A DNA stretch of 64,000 nt from Mangifera indica (lineage: Eukaryota; Streptophyta; Magnoliopsida; Sapindales; Anacardiaceae): the NCBI RefSeq assembly GCF_011075055.1, contig NC_058155.1:5599537-5663536 (forward strand), written 5' to 3'. Position numbers and translations under genes: made by a program. The notes under the pieces were generated by a model. It was not told the DNA's origin. It saw only the letters and a program-made list of their open reading frames with translations, and ran no database searches. Below are positions 37,101 through 50,204 of the stretch, piece after piece. Each line of letters opens with the position of its first letter. Positions within the stretch are counted from its first letter, which is position 1.

Positions 37101-37760
37101 AATAACTACTACCTCACTTGAGCCTAATGTTTGCTTAACACATATGGATTGCATATCCCTACTTGATCTAACACATTATCGCCAATTGGTTGGTAGCATG
37201 GTTTATGTTACTATTACTCCCCCTGATATCACTTTTGTTATTTGTTTGGTTAGTTAGTTCATGTGTACCCAAAGGACTACTCAATTTGTTGTAGTCTTCG
37301 AATCCTACGATCTGTTAAAGGTACCTTCTTTCATTATCTTAATTTCTTCTCTCATTCCAAACTAGAGTTGATTGGTTACTTTGATTCTAATTAGACTAGT
37401 GATCCTATTGACTAATGTTTTACTATTGGATATTGTTTATTCTTGGGAGATTCATCAATAGCTTGGAAAAGTAAGAAATAGACTTTGACTACCTGATCTA
37501 GTATTGAAGCTAAATATCGTGCTCTTGCCAATGCTATTGTCAAACCTTTATGGCTTCATTGTTTACTCATTAATATGGGTGTTTCCTACTCTTCAGCCAC
37601 CACTCTTTATTGTGATAATCGAAGTGCAATTCAAATTGCTCATAATGATGTGTTTCATGAACAAATAAAACATATTGAGAATGATTACCACTGCATTTGT
37701 CAGCATCTTGTGAATGACATTAATTGACTCATATATGTTTGTTTTAAGGACCAAATTGTA
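34190..37760 (+). pseudogene. Copia-3 gag-pol remnant
   Basis: Gag at 34212-34412 contains QFLMALNSYFEPVRAS and NPLPTFDNV. GAG-pre-integrase at about 35160-35340 has HIRLGHASLNKLHPLVSNG and CLHCQLVKQ. The integrase end is at about 35770-35960 (AQLCCFLGYKIEHKGYCCWD). RT starts near 36415 (TWDLIDLPSRKNPLGCKWVY), continues as CYKARFIAKGYVQ, and carries LLYVDDMIITGSN at 36884. RNase H is near 37480-37760. Frames change repeatedly and stops are frequent. Confidence 0.87.
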
Positions 37761-37872
37761 GATAACTTCACCAAGTCACATCTTCTAGCTTGTTTCCATG
37801 ATTCATTTCCAAAATCAAGTTGTTCCTTACTCTACCAACTTGAGTTTTTTTTTTTTGGGGGGTGGGGGGACA

Positions 37873-38044
37873 TGATTTCCTCAATCAATCAATCAGAGGA
37901 TGATTTCTTCTGTCAATTAAAACTTGATTTCCTCGATCAGTTAACATGCATACCATGTATATATTTTTCATTCTTGTGTAAACGCCCCTTTGTACAAACT
38001 CCTTTTGTATCAAATAAAATACAAAACAATATTTTCGATTACTA
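37873..38044 (+). repeat. Copia-3 3' LTR
   Basis: Begins TGATTTCCTCAATCAATC after the polypurine tract and aligns with 33454-33594. It is longer because of a partial internal duplication of the TGATTTC-CTC phrase (37901 and 37925 regions). The right border is approximate. Confidence 0.7.
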
Positions 38045-40395
38045 AAAATGCTAATGTTTTTGTTGAATACATTGTGCTTTTCCCTCACTTTATTCATCAA
38101 GGAACACATATGACAATGTCCAAGAAGGAGCACTTTATTGTATGTTAATTGTAATGTTTAGCTATTATTTTAAATATCATAATATATAGTTTTGTGGATG
38201 AATGCAAGAGCTCAACTCCCATGGCCTATCAATTTTTTTTTTTTGGTTTTATGTTTACAATTTTTTTTAAAATTTAGATCTTAATTCCCGTTAACAAAAA
38301 TATAATTTATGCTTGAGTTGATTATTACATAAAAGGAAGAAATTATATAAATGGTATGTTTTAGATTAGGCATTTTGTGTCATCAAATCATATTCTTATC
38401 TGGTCATTTCAGGCTTGGAGTCAAAACTTTTCAACTCTAAACCAACCTAAAATATGTTCAGTTTAACTTAACGCAACTTGAATTAACCCAAAATTATCTA
38501 TTGTTTTCACTTTCTTAAGTGTTTTTAGTATTTTAATTTTTTTATCAAATTATCGCAACCTACAATTAACAAAACAAATAATATAATACTTTGTTTTGTT
38601 TACATATGGTCTAAAAATTTACATATCAAGAACTTTTTAAAATTTGTTAATAGTAACCAAATCTTATTTTCAGAGTCAAAAAAAAAAATATAAAATATAA
38701 ATTAAAAAACCAATAAGAATTGGAATGATTACAACTATATGAAGATAAACCTATATGCAATATGTAAAAATTTTAGCTATTATTGATACTTGACATTCAA
38801 TTTATATTCATTCTACCCTTAACAAATTATATTACAGTAACCGTTTTTTAAATATTGGGGTTAGTTTAGGTTATTTTTGTGTCAATCCAAACAAAACCTG
38901 TTTTAGTTTCAAGTCGTATTAGATTTATTCAAATTAAATTCGTGCAAAAAATAAAACTTAATATGATCTTTTTCGTATCAAATCGGATCAAATTAATGGA
39001 TTATGTTGAATATTGTCATCTCTAGCATGATCTTATTCACTTTATGAAGGAAGAACATGAACAAATTCTTGTATAACTTTGTCAGAACAATTCTTCTTGC
39101 TTGCAGAATCGTGCAGGAGTTTTCAAAGAATGTCCAACGACCAAATCTAGACCCATTGCCAAGCATCTTTCATGCATAATAAAGGTTAAGCAAATGGGAT
39201 CACCTCCATTATCTCACAACAATTTTAAAAAAAGAAAATATAAAAAGTTGATGTGCTCCTACTTATACCTACTCCTAAAAAAAACAGCCATGCAAATTCC
39301 ATAATGTCAATTGGCTTGCCTTTCAAAATTTCCATTTTCTGATGTGATATTTTATATTAAAAAGATGATTATTGAATAACTGTATGAAATATGTATGTAG
39401 ATTCTGTGACAAGTTGGACAAGGACATATAGAAGGTTCTTCTATAATATATATAGTATATAATCAGTAGATTTTATGTGCTAACACAAATCTTATTATTA
39501 AACTATTGGTCAACCTCAAATTAACAAAATTCACTTAATAGTGACAAGATTTTCATGGTTTGACCTGTGATTCAGAAGTTTGTGTTTACAATTATGTTAT
39601 TGATTGCTTTTAATAAATTAGTAGCAAAGATTATAATGAGTGTACTAAAAATCATATAAGTTTTTTTTATTTCTCTAAAACTCTATACAATCTTGAATTA
39701 TAAAAAGAAAAGCTAACATTACATGTATAACTAAATATGTAAAGTGTAATATCACAGATATTGATGAGTGTTGTCATCATCAAATAAACCCGAGTTTCTG
39801 TTATAGTAGAAGAGTAATTTCTCACCTCTTATATATCAAATCCATAAATTTGATCAAAAGAGTTCTAACATTATTACATTAACTATTTGTAAATGATTAT
39901 TAATGTTGATAAAAACACATTTCCTTCATCTATTTTACTGATAATATAATACAATATTACACTAGAGCCCAACAAATTAAATCGATGCAATTTAACCCCC
40001 CCAAAAAAAAAAAGAATGAACTTCATAGCGATGGCAGTTGTAAGTGTGAAGTGACCCAATCTTTATAAGAGAAATTGAGCCCAAGAATTGGACCAAATCA
40101 TAAAAGTAATACTAATCATTATGGGTCAATATCTTGTACAAACCAACTTTCGAAAGGGGCATTGGATTGAAGTTTGTTTTTTCATCTTAAAAGATACAAA
40201 TCAGAATTCGAAATTAGATACCAATTAAACATTACAAATTTACAAGATTATACAATATTATGGAAGTGCGAAAAAGGTGAAATTTTTTTTTTTTTTAATG
40301 ACAAGAAACATACCCAATTTGGTTGGACAAATAAATTTTAGATAGAATTATTAGACCTACAATTACTATACTAAATAATTTAAGGTTTCATTAGT
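38045..40395. other. intergenic DNA, no gene recognised
   Basis: AT-rich sequence with homopolymer runs (for example 38230-38242, 40279-40293). Short open frames such as 39101-39304 have no homology signal I can recognise. Confidence 0.3.
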
Positions 40396-40396
40396 T

Positions 40397-40968
40397 TTTT
40401 ATACACGTCTCTCTTTTGAAATTTAAAAATGACCTATTTATTAAGTATTATATTTTAAGTCTTTCCGTCATAAAAATACTCCATGTAACTGCTTTTAAAT
40501 TAGTTAACGAGGGATAATTGATATTAAATATGTAACTACTCTCAAAGCAATTAATGAGGGATAATGGAGATTAAATATATAACTACTCTAAAAAAAGTTA
40601 ATGAGAAATAATGGAGATTAAAATGAGTGGTCCAAAACTCTCGCTCTTTCACTTCTTCATTTTTTTAATTTTTGATGGAAAGATTTATAAAGACATTATA
40701 AAATTCATTAAATTATTTAATACAACAGTTATGTTTTTTTTATGGTTAAAACATTTTTTATTAATACAAATGAAATGTCTCTACCCTAACCAATATGAAA
40801 AAAAAGGCATGAGGCAATACCATTATTGTACTGCCATTTCACACTTTTCTAGTATAGAGTAGAAGACACTTATTATTTTATTTGAACAATAATGGCTAGA
40901 GCCTCAAGTATGTTTTCATTATATGATGCATATTTAACAAATATATAAGTAGCAATATTGTTTTTAGT
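40397..40968 (+). repeat. Copia-4 5' LTR with internal triplication
   Basis: Matches 46064-46617. Between about 40495 and 40625 it contains three diverged copies of AGTTAATGAGGGATAATGGA plus GATTAAATATNTAACTACTCT (unit about 56 bp). The right LTR has a comparable but shorter repetition. Confidence 0.8.
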
Positions 40969-41983
40969 AGTGGTATCAGGTCCTCACTCTTGTTAGGTTG
41001 TTCATCATTTAGATTATGGTTTTCTTGCCATATGATTTGTTTTAAAAGATTAATCATATATGATATGTATATATATGATGTGATATCATATTATTTTATA
41101 TAACTGATTCATATGACCCATTGAATTTTTGGCGATCAATTTGATTTTTTTTATGTATGTATTTGTCTCAAGATTTACATATTTTAATGTTTTAAAGTAT
41201 GAATTATTGCATGTTGGTATAGTCTAATTTAGCATGCATGTTATTTTCCATTATGAGTTCTTTATTCATAATTGGATTGGAAATACAAGGATAAATGTGC
41301 AAAAAAGAATTTTTAGCTATTGATTAAAAGGGAGTTTGATAGACCTGTACATGCACACTATATTATAAAGTTTCAGTCATAGTTTTAAACACTATATATG
41401 CATATATGTTAAATCTTTGTTTTATTTAAAAAAAAAAAACAGGTGTTAAATATTTGGTGCCTTATTTTTTTATCCTAATTTCTAAGAATATCTCATTCTA
41501 AGTATTGGATTTTATATTGATATCTTAGGAATGACCACAACATCCTAAGTCATAAAGTGTAACAATATATATATTTGGACAAAGATTTATAGATATCTAA
41601 ATTTTATAATTGATTTATGGAATATAGTCACCTTACCTACAAGAAGGTGATTATTATTTTTTTTATAAATTAATTATGAGGTAATGAATTTAAGATGCAA
41701 AAATAGTATTCTTAAGTCCTTAGGTATGATTATTCTTTTCGCATTTGAACTTTACTAGCCTTAAAGTTAATTGATAAATTTATGTTTGACACAACATTTT
41801 CCCATAAGGAGGTTAGAATTTATCAATATTTCATATTTACTTTGTTACATGAGATTTACATGTTTCTTGGTTTATTGCAGTCTGTTATATATTGTTTTAT
41901 TTAACAACACTTCTCATATTCCAATGCTGAGTGGTGATAATTTTGTTGATTAGAAATAAAAAATCCTTTTAAAATTTGGGTGT

Positions 41984-44900
41984 ATGGATCTTAACATGGC
42001 GATCCGTGAGGAAGAGCCTCCTACTCTTACAAAATCAAGCACGCCACAACAAATTGCTCATTATGAACAATGGGAGAAATCCAATCGCTTGAGCATGATG
42101 CTCATGAAGGCTCATGTGAGTAAGAGCATTAGGGGATCAGTCTTTGAATATCAAAAGGTCAAGGTTCTAATGAAAACAATTAAAGAACAATTTGTAACTT
42201 CTGATAAGGCATTAGCAAGCATCCTTATGAAGAAGTTTTCTAGAATGAAATTTGACAATTTCAAGGGAGCGCGCAAGCACACTATCGGTATGAGAGATAT
42301 TGCTGCTAAACTCAAGTCGTTGAACATTGATATTTTAGACTTTTTTTTTTGTACACTTTGCCTATGAAGTGTAGTCCTTTCATGATTTCCTACAATACAA
42401 ATAAGGACAATTGGTCAGTCAATGAACTTTGATCATGTGTGTGCAAGAGGAAGAAATACTGAAACATAAGAAACTTGATATGAAGCAAGAAAGTGCTAAT
42501 CTTGTGACTCATAGAAATGGGAATAACAAATTTGCAAAGCTATTCCTAAATGGAAGAGGCATGGGAAAGTGCTTCTTTTGCAAGAAGAAGTGATACATGA
42601 AGAAGGATTGTGGTAAGTACAAGAAGTGGCTTGAAAAGAAAGGTACTTTCGTATCCCTAGTGTGTTATGAATCATTATTGGTTGATGTTCCAAATAATAC
42701 TTGGTAGATTGATTCTTGTTTTACAATTTACATTGTCAATACCATGGAAGACTTTCTCAGCCATAGGAAGTTGTAGGGAAATGAATAAAACATTTATTCT
42801 AGCAATCAGATGTGTTCATAAGTTGATGCTATGGGGACTTTTCATTTGGTTTTAGAAAGCAGTTTTATTTTGGATTTTGAAAACACCTTTTATGTTCCTT
42901 CATTTTCAAAAAATTTAGTTTCTATTTCCAAACTTGTCAAAGTTAGTTTTAGTTTTCTTTTTGAAGACTTTATGTTTAGCATTTTCAAAAACTAAAGTGT
43001 AGTTGGCACTAGTTTGCTAGTTGATAGTTTATATATATTTAATTTAGACCCTATTTATGAATGCAATTTTTCAAATGTGCATGGTAACAATATTGACATA
43101 AAGTGTACTATTGTTAATGAGAACTCAAATAGTTTATGGTATAGGAGATTAAGACATCTCTATTGAGAGAATAAAAAAACTAGTAAATGATAGAATTCTA
43201 AAAGCTCCTGATTTTACTAATTCTGATACCTGCTTGAGTTGGATAAAGGGAAAGTTAACTAACAAGACCACTAAAAGTGTCAGAAGGAGTTTCAAAACTT
43301 TAGAAATCATACACACAGACATATGTGGACCATTTGATATTTTTTGCTTCAACAATTAAAAATATTTTATTTTATTTATTAATAACCATACTAGATATAT
43401 GTATCTCTATCTTTTACATGATAAAGCAAAGGCACTTGATGTCTTAAAAATCTATAAAGCGGAAGTACAAAAACAAAAGGAAAAGAAAATTAAGATAGTA
43501 AGGTCAAACAGATGTGGGGAATACTATAGAAGATACATAGAAAATAGACAAATGATAGGTTCATTTGCTAAATTCCTTGAGGAAGAAAGAATAATTGGTT
43601 AGTTTACTGTGTCTGGTACACCACAATAAAATAGTGTAGCTGAAAGAAGGAATCATACGCTTATGGACATGGTGAGAAGCATGATTAGTTACACTAATAT
43701 TCAAATGTCTCTTTGGAGTGAAGCTTTAAAAATTGCAGTATATATCTTGAATAAAGTTCCATCAAAAGTTGTTTGTAAAACACCTATTGAATTATGAAAA
43801 GGATGGAAGCCTAGTTTGAACATCCATGTATAAGGATGCCCAGTTGAAGTAAAGGTGTATAACCCAAACATGAAAGAAATTGGATCCAAGAATAATTAGT
43901 GGATATTTTATTAGTTGTGCAATGACTTCAAAAGATACAAATTTTACTGTCTCAATCATTCTCTTAGAATTGTTGAAGCTAAAAAGACTAAATTTCTTAA
44001 GGATTTTGAACATAGTGGGAGCAACTTTCCTCAAAAATAGAATTTAAGTTAAAAATCAAATTATAAGTCTCACATTAGATCTTGAATTGTAATTGCCTTT
44101 TAAAGAACAACCAATTCAAGAACAAATATTCCATGAGAAACAAATTCATAATGAACTTCAAAAGCAAGTTCATGATGAACAAGAAATGTAAGAAACAGTG
44201 GGAGAAAGAAAACCAACAATTTCTAATGATTATATTGTATATCTACAAGAGTCTAAATTTGACGTCAGACTTAAAAATGATCCTAGATCATTTTCATAAG
44301 CCAAAAATGGTAGCAATTTTGTACTTTGGGTTAATGTCATGAAAAAAGAGATGGAATCAATGGTTAAAAATAAAATCCGAGATCATATTTAATTACCAAA
44401 AGGAGTAACAACTATTGGTTATAAATGAGTTTATAAAATCAAAATAGATTCCTTAGGTAATGTAGAATGATATAAGACTAGATTAATAGTCAAATGTTTC
44501 ACTTAAAGTAAGGTATTGATTACCATGAAATCTTCTTTTCGGTTTCAAAGAAGGATATATTTAGAATTAACATGACTTTAGTAGCTATTTTGACTTAGAG
44601 TTACATCAAATGAATTGAAAACAACATTTTTGAATGAAGATCTTGAAGAAGAGGTATATATGATATAGCCTAAAGGTTTCAATGAGAATGGTCATTTGGT
44701 TTGCAAGTTAAGAAAATCAATATGTAGGCTAAAACAAGCATCTCGCCAATAGTATGTAAAATTTCATAATACTATAACCTCTTTCTATTTTATCGAAAAT
44801 ATTGTTGATCAATGTTTATACTTTAATGTTAGTGGGAGTAAAATCATTTTTTAGTCTTATATGTTAATGATATTTTGCTAGCAACTCATGATATGACTAT

Positions 44901-45830
44901 GCTACATGAAACGAAACACTTTCTTTATGAAAACTTTGAAATGAAGGATTTAGGTGAAACTTTTATGTCATTGGCATAGAGATTCACATGGATAAATCCT
45001 CAAGAATATTAGGTTTATCTCAAAAGACCTACATTAATAAAATTTTAGAAAGATTCAGGATGCAAAGTTGTTCTTCTACTCCAACACCTATTGTTAAAGG
45101 GGATAAATTTAGTCATACTCAATATTCACAAAGTGATTTGGAAAAGAAGAAAATGAAAGATATGCCTTATGCGTCTATAATAAGAACCTTGTTGTATACA
45201 CAAGTCTGTACAAGACTTGATATTGCATTTGCAGTAGGAATGTTTGACATATATCAAAGTAATCTAGGATTGGAACATTAGAAAACTGCTAAAAGGGTTA
45301 TGAGATATTTGTAAAGGACCAAGGAAAACATGTTCACTTATCGGTATACTAACAATTTGAAATTGGTTAGGAATACATATTAGATTTTGGTGGATGTATG
45401 GACACAAGAAAGTTCACTTCAGGTTATATTTTTTCTTCTTGTTGAAGGAGCTATATCTTGGAGAAGTGTTAAACAAACAATAATTGTTTTATCCACTATA
45501 GAAACAGAATTCATTGCATGCTATAAAGCTACGTCATAGACTTTATGATTAAGAAATTTTTTTTTAGATTAAAAGTTGTCAATTCAATAGATAGACCTTT
45601 AAAGATTTATTGTAACAACTCAACAACGGTATTTTTTTTTTTAGAAAAAAGACAAAAGTGGAAGTCCCAACAAACATATTGATATAAATTATCTTGTTGT
45701 TAGAGAACGCATTAAGAGGCACAAAATGGATATCCAACATGTTAGTACAAAATTAATGATTGTAGATCCCATGACCAAAGAATTGTTAGCTAAACAATAT
45801 AAAGATCATGTGAATCATATGAGACTTGTT
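41984..45830 (+). pseudogene. Copia-4 gag-pol remnant
   Basis: Gag (41984-42367) starts MDLNMAIREEEPPTLTKSST and contains HYEQWEKSNRLSMMLMK and SDKALASILMKKFSRMKFD, a well-known plant Copia gag pattern. A zinc-knuckle remnant with KCFFCKKK and KKDCGKYKKW is near 42570-42640. Integrase pieces lie at about 43230-43800 (HTDICGPF). RT covers about 44370-45240, with NFEMKDLGE at 44934 and SSTPTPIVKGDKFS near 45075, then YASIIRTLLYTQVCTRLDIAFAVG. RNase H runs to about 45830. There are stops and frameshifts in every domain except gag, which is open for 127 codons. Confidence 0.87.
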
Positions 45831-46063
45831 AGTTCAGTCAAGTTTTAATTTTATTTTGCTTCTTATTTGGATGTTTGGGTTAAGAATTTTTGCAAAAAAA
45901 TAAATAAAGGAAATGTTATTCTGTGCACAAAAGAAAATTTGTATATCTATAAGACTTTGAATGAACCATTGGAGGACTATTTTATCATTATTACTAGAGT
46001 TTTTATTGATAGTCATGATAATTTTCAACTAATTAGTTTGTTTAAGTAAGTAAAGTGGAAGAA

Positions 46064-46617
46064 TGTTGTAAATGTCTCTCTTTTGAGACTTAAAGATGAC
46101 ATACCTTTTAAACATGATATTTTAGGGCTTTTTTCCATAAAAATACTCCATGAAACTACCCTAAATTAGTTAATGAAAAATAACTAAGATTAAATATTTA
46201 ATTGCTCTCAAAGTAGTTAATGAGGAATAATGAGAATTAAATGAGTATCCGTAACTCTTACTCTTCCCATTTCTTTTTTTTTTTTATTCCTGATGGAAGG
46301 GTTTATAAAGGATTCATAAAACTCTTTAAGTTATTTAATACATTAGTTATATTTTGTTGATAATAGAAACATTTTTTTATTAATACAAATGAAAAGTCCT
46401 TTAGCCTAACTAGTATAAAATAAGTTTGTGACAATACTATTGCTATCCTATCATTTTGTACTTCATTAGTTTAGGTTAAAAGGCACTCAAACAAGAGGTG
46501 TGAGTTTGTGTTTTATTATTTCACTAAAACAACGATGGTTGAAGCCTTAGGTATGTTTTCATTATTTATATATGATGCATATTCAAGAAATAAATAAGTA
46601 GCAATATTGTTTTCATA
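46064..46617 (+). repeat. Copia-4 3' LTR
   Basis: Begins TGTTGTAAATGTCTCTC after the polypurine tract; paired with 40397-40968. Confidence 0.82.
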
Positions 46618-46842
46618 GTCTTCACATAATCTTGGCCCCCATCTAGAAGTTATAATACTCAACCATTTTTACTAACCCTTAGGGTAAAAAAGGTGGAAGA
46701 TTTTGGTTTCTATAGATGTTTATATATTAGGGATTTTAATTTTTATTTAAAAAAAAAAAAAAAGGTTTCTTACAACTTAAATAATTATCTATGTCTATTT
46801 TGATTAATTCCCTAAAAAATGAGAATGGTTTCAATAAATTAA
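46618..46842. other. AT-rich spacer
   Basis: Downstream flank of Copia-4 with an A-run at 46749-46763. Nothing is recognised. Confidence 0.3.
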
Positions 46843-47013
46843 CAATAAAATTATATGTACATATTTTTTATACATAATTTGAATACACAGATGATGTGTT
46901 ATCATGTGATTGGATAATTTTGAATTAAAAATAAAATAACACTCAATCACATGATTACTCAGCATTTGTATATATAAATTATATATAAAAAATATGTACA
47001 AATAATATTACTC
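46843..47013. mobile_element. AT-rich palindromic MITE, copy 1
   Basis: The left half AATAAAATTATATGTACATA is mirrored by TATGTACAAATAATATT at the right. Inner words TGTTATCATGTGATTGGAT and ATCACATGATNACTCAG also pair. It shares its plan (terminal ATNTGTACATA, inner CATGTGATT, central AAAATAAAATAA) with copies 2-7 in this window. Superfamily not determined. Confidence 0.7.
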
Positions 47014-47455
47014 GTAAATTAATGTCTTCCAAGTCAAAACCAAAAACATATTCAGTCACAACTTTTGTAATAGTAAATCTATTTATGTAAAAAGCTATCC
47101 TATATACATTGCCATTTATGCAATATATAGTGTAATTTTGGTTAATAGTAAGAAATTCAAACATTTGGCTCTTTTGACAAATATTAGAGATGTCGGTCTC
47201 TCTAATTACTCAGAGACCTTAAGCTCCCAAGTGGGGTCATTGGGTTTGTACTGGGATAAGATTTGCTGTCTCAAATTTTAAAGAATTTGTGGTACAAAAT
47301 ACTTCATATCATACCCCCTAAAATGTGTCCATTTGACCTTCCCATTTGTTTTTATTCATAGCAACCTTAGTAATTTGTCCATTATCAATATCTTCAAATT
47401 AAAATTTAATAAATTATTAAGTATAGACTATAATGTTATCTCAAAATATAACCCA
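47014..47455. other. intergenic spacer
   Basis: AT-rich with a slightly richer patch at 47190-47260. No gene is recognised. Confidence 0.3.
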
Positions 47456-48071
47456 TAAAGATGTTTAGTTCGAGATAATTTTAGAATATCTCGATAATCT
47501 ATCTTCGACATTACATTGATTGGTTTTTCAATTAATAAAAAATTTCGATAATATTTTATTATGTGAAAAATAATATAAGTGATCATTTTATTATTCCTTT
47601 CGTTATATGTATTAAAATATTATTAATGTAATCTTAATTTTGTTATAATATCATCTTTACTTATTAATTTTTAGACAAAAATATTCTTATTTTTAATTAA
47701 ATAATTTTGTATATAAATAATATTTTAGAAAAAATTTCGGCAATAAGATAACAACTTGAATAAATAATTTAATTAAATAATTTGACAACATGAAAATAAT
47801 CATAATATATTATTAACATAGTGTATATCTTAGAAAATAAATAAAGCAAATACTTTAATGTAAGACATATTTGTTTACCTAATCACATTACTATTTTTAC
47901 CTAATTATCTTGTAAAGACATTTAAGTACACATAATAGTTATTTATATATAGTAATTGTATCAAACGAAATAATAATAATTGATACCTAATAATATATCA
48001 GTTAATTTATTTTTGTAATAATTTTTTATTTCTTTCTAATAAAAAATTATTCAAACCAAACACACTCATAA
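47456..48071. mobile_element. PIF/Harbinger-like nonautonomous element
   Basis: The element 47459-48068 lies between TAA trinucleotides (47456-47458 and 48069-48071). The left end AGATGTTTAGTTCGAGATAA pairs with TGAGTGTGTTTGGTTTGAAT on the reverse complement of the right end. The ends resemble those of the element at 4928-5827. The interior is AT-rich and noncoding. Confidence 0.5.
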
Positions 48072-48138
48072 AATAACCAAATTCATTGCAAAAAGTAATT
48101 TTAGTCGATTTTCATATATAAATGTAAATTAATAAGAA

Positions 48139-48312
48139 CAATTAAACTATATGTATCCATTTTTTTTTACATAATTCATATATATAGATAACGTATCATC
48201 ATATGATTAAGAGTTATTTTATTATATAATAACATATGATTCAAAATCACCTAATTACATAATGACACACTATCTATGCATATAAATTATGTACATATAA
48301 CATTGCTTTAAT
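48139..48312. mobile_element. AT-rich palindromic MITE, copy 2
   Basis: The left words ACTATATGTATCCATTTTTT and CGTATCATCATATGATTA are mirrored by ATAATGACACACTATCTATG and AAATTATGTACATATAA on the right. Same family plan as 46843-47013. Confidence 0.65.
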
Positions 48313-48344
48313 AAGAATTAGTATAAGTTAATGTTAATTCGAAG

Positions 48345-48500
48345 AACAATAATATATGTATCTACTTTGAGTACATACTTATGTTTGTCATTATATAATT
48401 GGGTATTATTTTATTTTTAATTTAAAATTATCTAATATATAATTATATACATAAAATATATTTATTTATATACTTAAAATAGGTAAAAATAGTTTTATTG
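48345..48500. mobile_element. AT-rich palindromic MITE, copy 3
   Basis: Contains AATATATGTATC at the left, a central GGGTATTATTTTATTTTTAA, and TATATACTTAAAATAGGTAA at the right. More diverged than copies 1 and 2. Confidence 0.55.
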
Positions 48501-48763
48501 AAATTTGAATAAATGTGTTAGATGATTATTTATGAGTTTTATGTAGAGTTGGGCTTAGGTCGACTCCTTTGGTAGAGACAACGGGCCTTAGGGGAACTAA
48601 ATGCGGAGGATACGCATCATGTTTTGTCGTTTTATTAAACTAGTACAAATCCTTTATTTATTTTCTTGCCTCCATTCTTTATGCGTCACCATAAACAACA
48701 AGGATCAGAAAAATATCATATCTAAACTTTGCTTCGCTAGTTAACAAAAGATAATAGATCGAT
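48501..48763. other. intergenic spacer
   Basis: Includes a short patch at about 48545-48605 with higher GC (GGGCCTTAGGGGAACTAA). No gene is recognised. Confidence 0.3.
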
Positions 48764-48764
48764 A

Positions 48765-49753
48765 GAGTGGATTACATTTTCCCCCCCAAAGTTTGGCCTT
48801 CAAAAATTTTCACCTTTAATTAACATAAATGATCTTTCTCATCCGACATGAAGTATAAACAATATATTCTCACCCAAAATTAAATTTTGTTAATGAAACA
48901 ATGGTATTATAAATTAACATAATTACCATTTTATCCCAATTATTTTATTTTTTAAAATTATCATATAACTCAAAATTAACAAAAATTAAAAATAACATTT
49001 TAAGTATTCAAATTATATAAGAAGCTTTTCGTTGTCTTTTCTTTTTAACCTTTTAACTCCTTCCTCTTTTCCTATAAAATGAGGGTGTTTTGTTATATAA
49101 TCGTATATTAGAGGATAAATATACTTTTTGAAAATATTGAAAGGCTTTTTAAAAATTTTTATGGGTTATTGGAAATTCAAAAATAGTTTAGAGGTCTCTT
49201 ATTTCTCTTTTCTTTCACCCTCTAATCTTCTTCATCTCTTAGTCTGTCATATAATCTTCTATCAAGGGCTAAACTATAATTTTGAAAATATTGAGAGACT
49301 TTTTAAAAATTTTCATGAGTTATTGGAAATTTAAAAAGGTTTAGGGGCCTTTTAAAAATTTTTTAAATATCAGTTTGTCCTTCAATAATTTAAAAAATAA
49401 TAGTTACACTTTAAAAAATTTAATTGAATATAATAAATTATGAGTGTAAATGTCATTTTACAACTATTAAGATCATATAATAATTTTAAACTATACAGAA
49501 TTTGAAAAAATTTTATAGATTGATTTGTGAGTTTTAAACCTTTTTAATAGTTAAATTATCATGTTTAAAATGTTTAGATCTAATCAAAAGTTTTTATTCA
49601 AATTTAATGGAAGGAAAAATCACTATTTTTTCCTTAAACCATTATTATTTCTTTTTAAAAGTTTGATTTAAGTGAGAAAATATTGTTTATGTTAACTAAA
49701 GGTTGAAAAGTGTTTTTAGGTGAAACCTTGGGTGGGAAAATGTTATTTACTGA
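48765..49753. mobile_element. foldback element F3 with internal duplication
   Basis: Left GAGTGGATTACATTTTCCC and CCCAAAGTTTGGCC pair with right CTTGGGTGGGAAAATGTTAT then TTACTGA. The terminal subtype is that of F2. Internally, a block with TTTGAAAATATTGA(A/G)AG, then TTATTGGAAATT is repeated (about 49118-49190 and 49280-49345). No convincing 9-bp duplication was found. Confidence 0.6.
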
Positions 49754-50204
49754 CCAATGATAATTATAATGGGCAGCATATAGATGGTGACTCACCTGAG
49801 GACAACTTCTAAAGTGGATGTATCATCCGCAAATACATGGCGAGGGACTCACCCACAGTCATATGGGTCACCATGCTCAGCCATTAGCATGTCTACTTCC
49901 ATCGACATTAGTCTGTTTTCTCTTTTGGATTCATTCCATTCAAATCAATCATTCATGCTTCTAATTAACTATCAATCCCTATATAACCTCAGCCTCTTCT
50001 TTCTTTTCTCTATTAATTCATTTTTCTTTTTCATTCTCATCGTTTTTTATGTGCCATAAATGTTGGAAAATCTTCTTGCACGTTGTCGTGGCTTTTTATC
50101 AACCTTTCTTCATGTTATATTCAAGAACAACATTAACTCTTACAATTTTATCTCATGTTCATGATATAAATGTATGTTCGTAATAGTTATGAATATATAT
50201 TAAA
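49754..50204. other. intergenic DNA upstream of the peptide gene
   Basis: Contains a less AT-rich patch (49780-49910) with two GTCACC/GGTGAC motifs. An open frame of 91 codons here (49784-50059) shows no domain I recognise and ends in low-complexity Phe-rich sequence, so it was not called. Confidence 0.3.

Larger units (their letters stand above)
33454..38044 (+). mobile_element. Copia LTR retrotransposon (Copia-3), decayed
   Basis: Short LTRs are at 33454-33594 and about 37873-38044, both beginning TGATTTCCTC and sharing TTTTGTATCAAA(C/T)AAAATAC. TAGTATCAAAGC directly after the left LTR is a mutated initiator-Met tRNA primer site. A G-rich polypurine tract (TGGGGGGTGGGGGGA) precedes the right LTR. 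Gag, integrase, RT and RNase H pieces lie between in the right order, with many stops. No exact target duplication could be confirmed. The left LTR contains a TA microsatellite not present in the right one. Confidence 0.87.
40397..46617 (+). mobile_element. Copia LTR retrotransposon (Copia-4), decayed
   Basis: LTRs of about 570 and 554 bp are at 40397-40968 and 46064-46617. They share CATAAAAATACTCCATG, ATTAATACAAATGAAA and AGTAGCAATATTGTTTT. TGGTATCAGG at 40971 is a near-exact initiator-Met tRNA primer site. AAAGTGGAAGA before the right LTR is a polypurine tract. The interior has gag, integrase, RT and RNase H of Ty1/Copia type in order, full length but riddled with stops. No flanking duplication could be verified, and the first bases of the left LTR are mutated. 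Confidence 0.88.

Noticed and set aside
49784..50059. 91-codon plus-strand frame upstream of the peptide gene
   Set aside because: Low-complexity Ser/Phe-rich end, no domain, and no splice partner.
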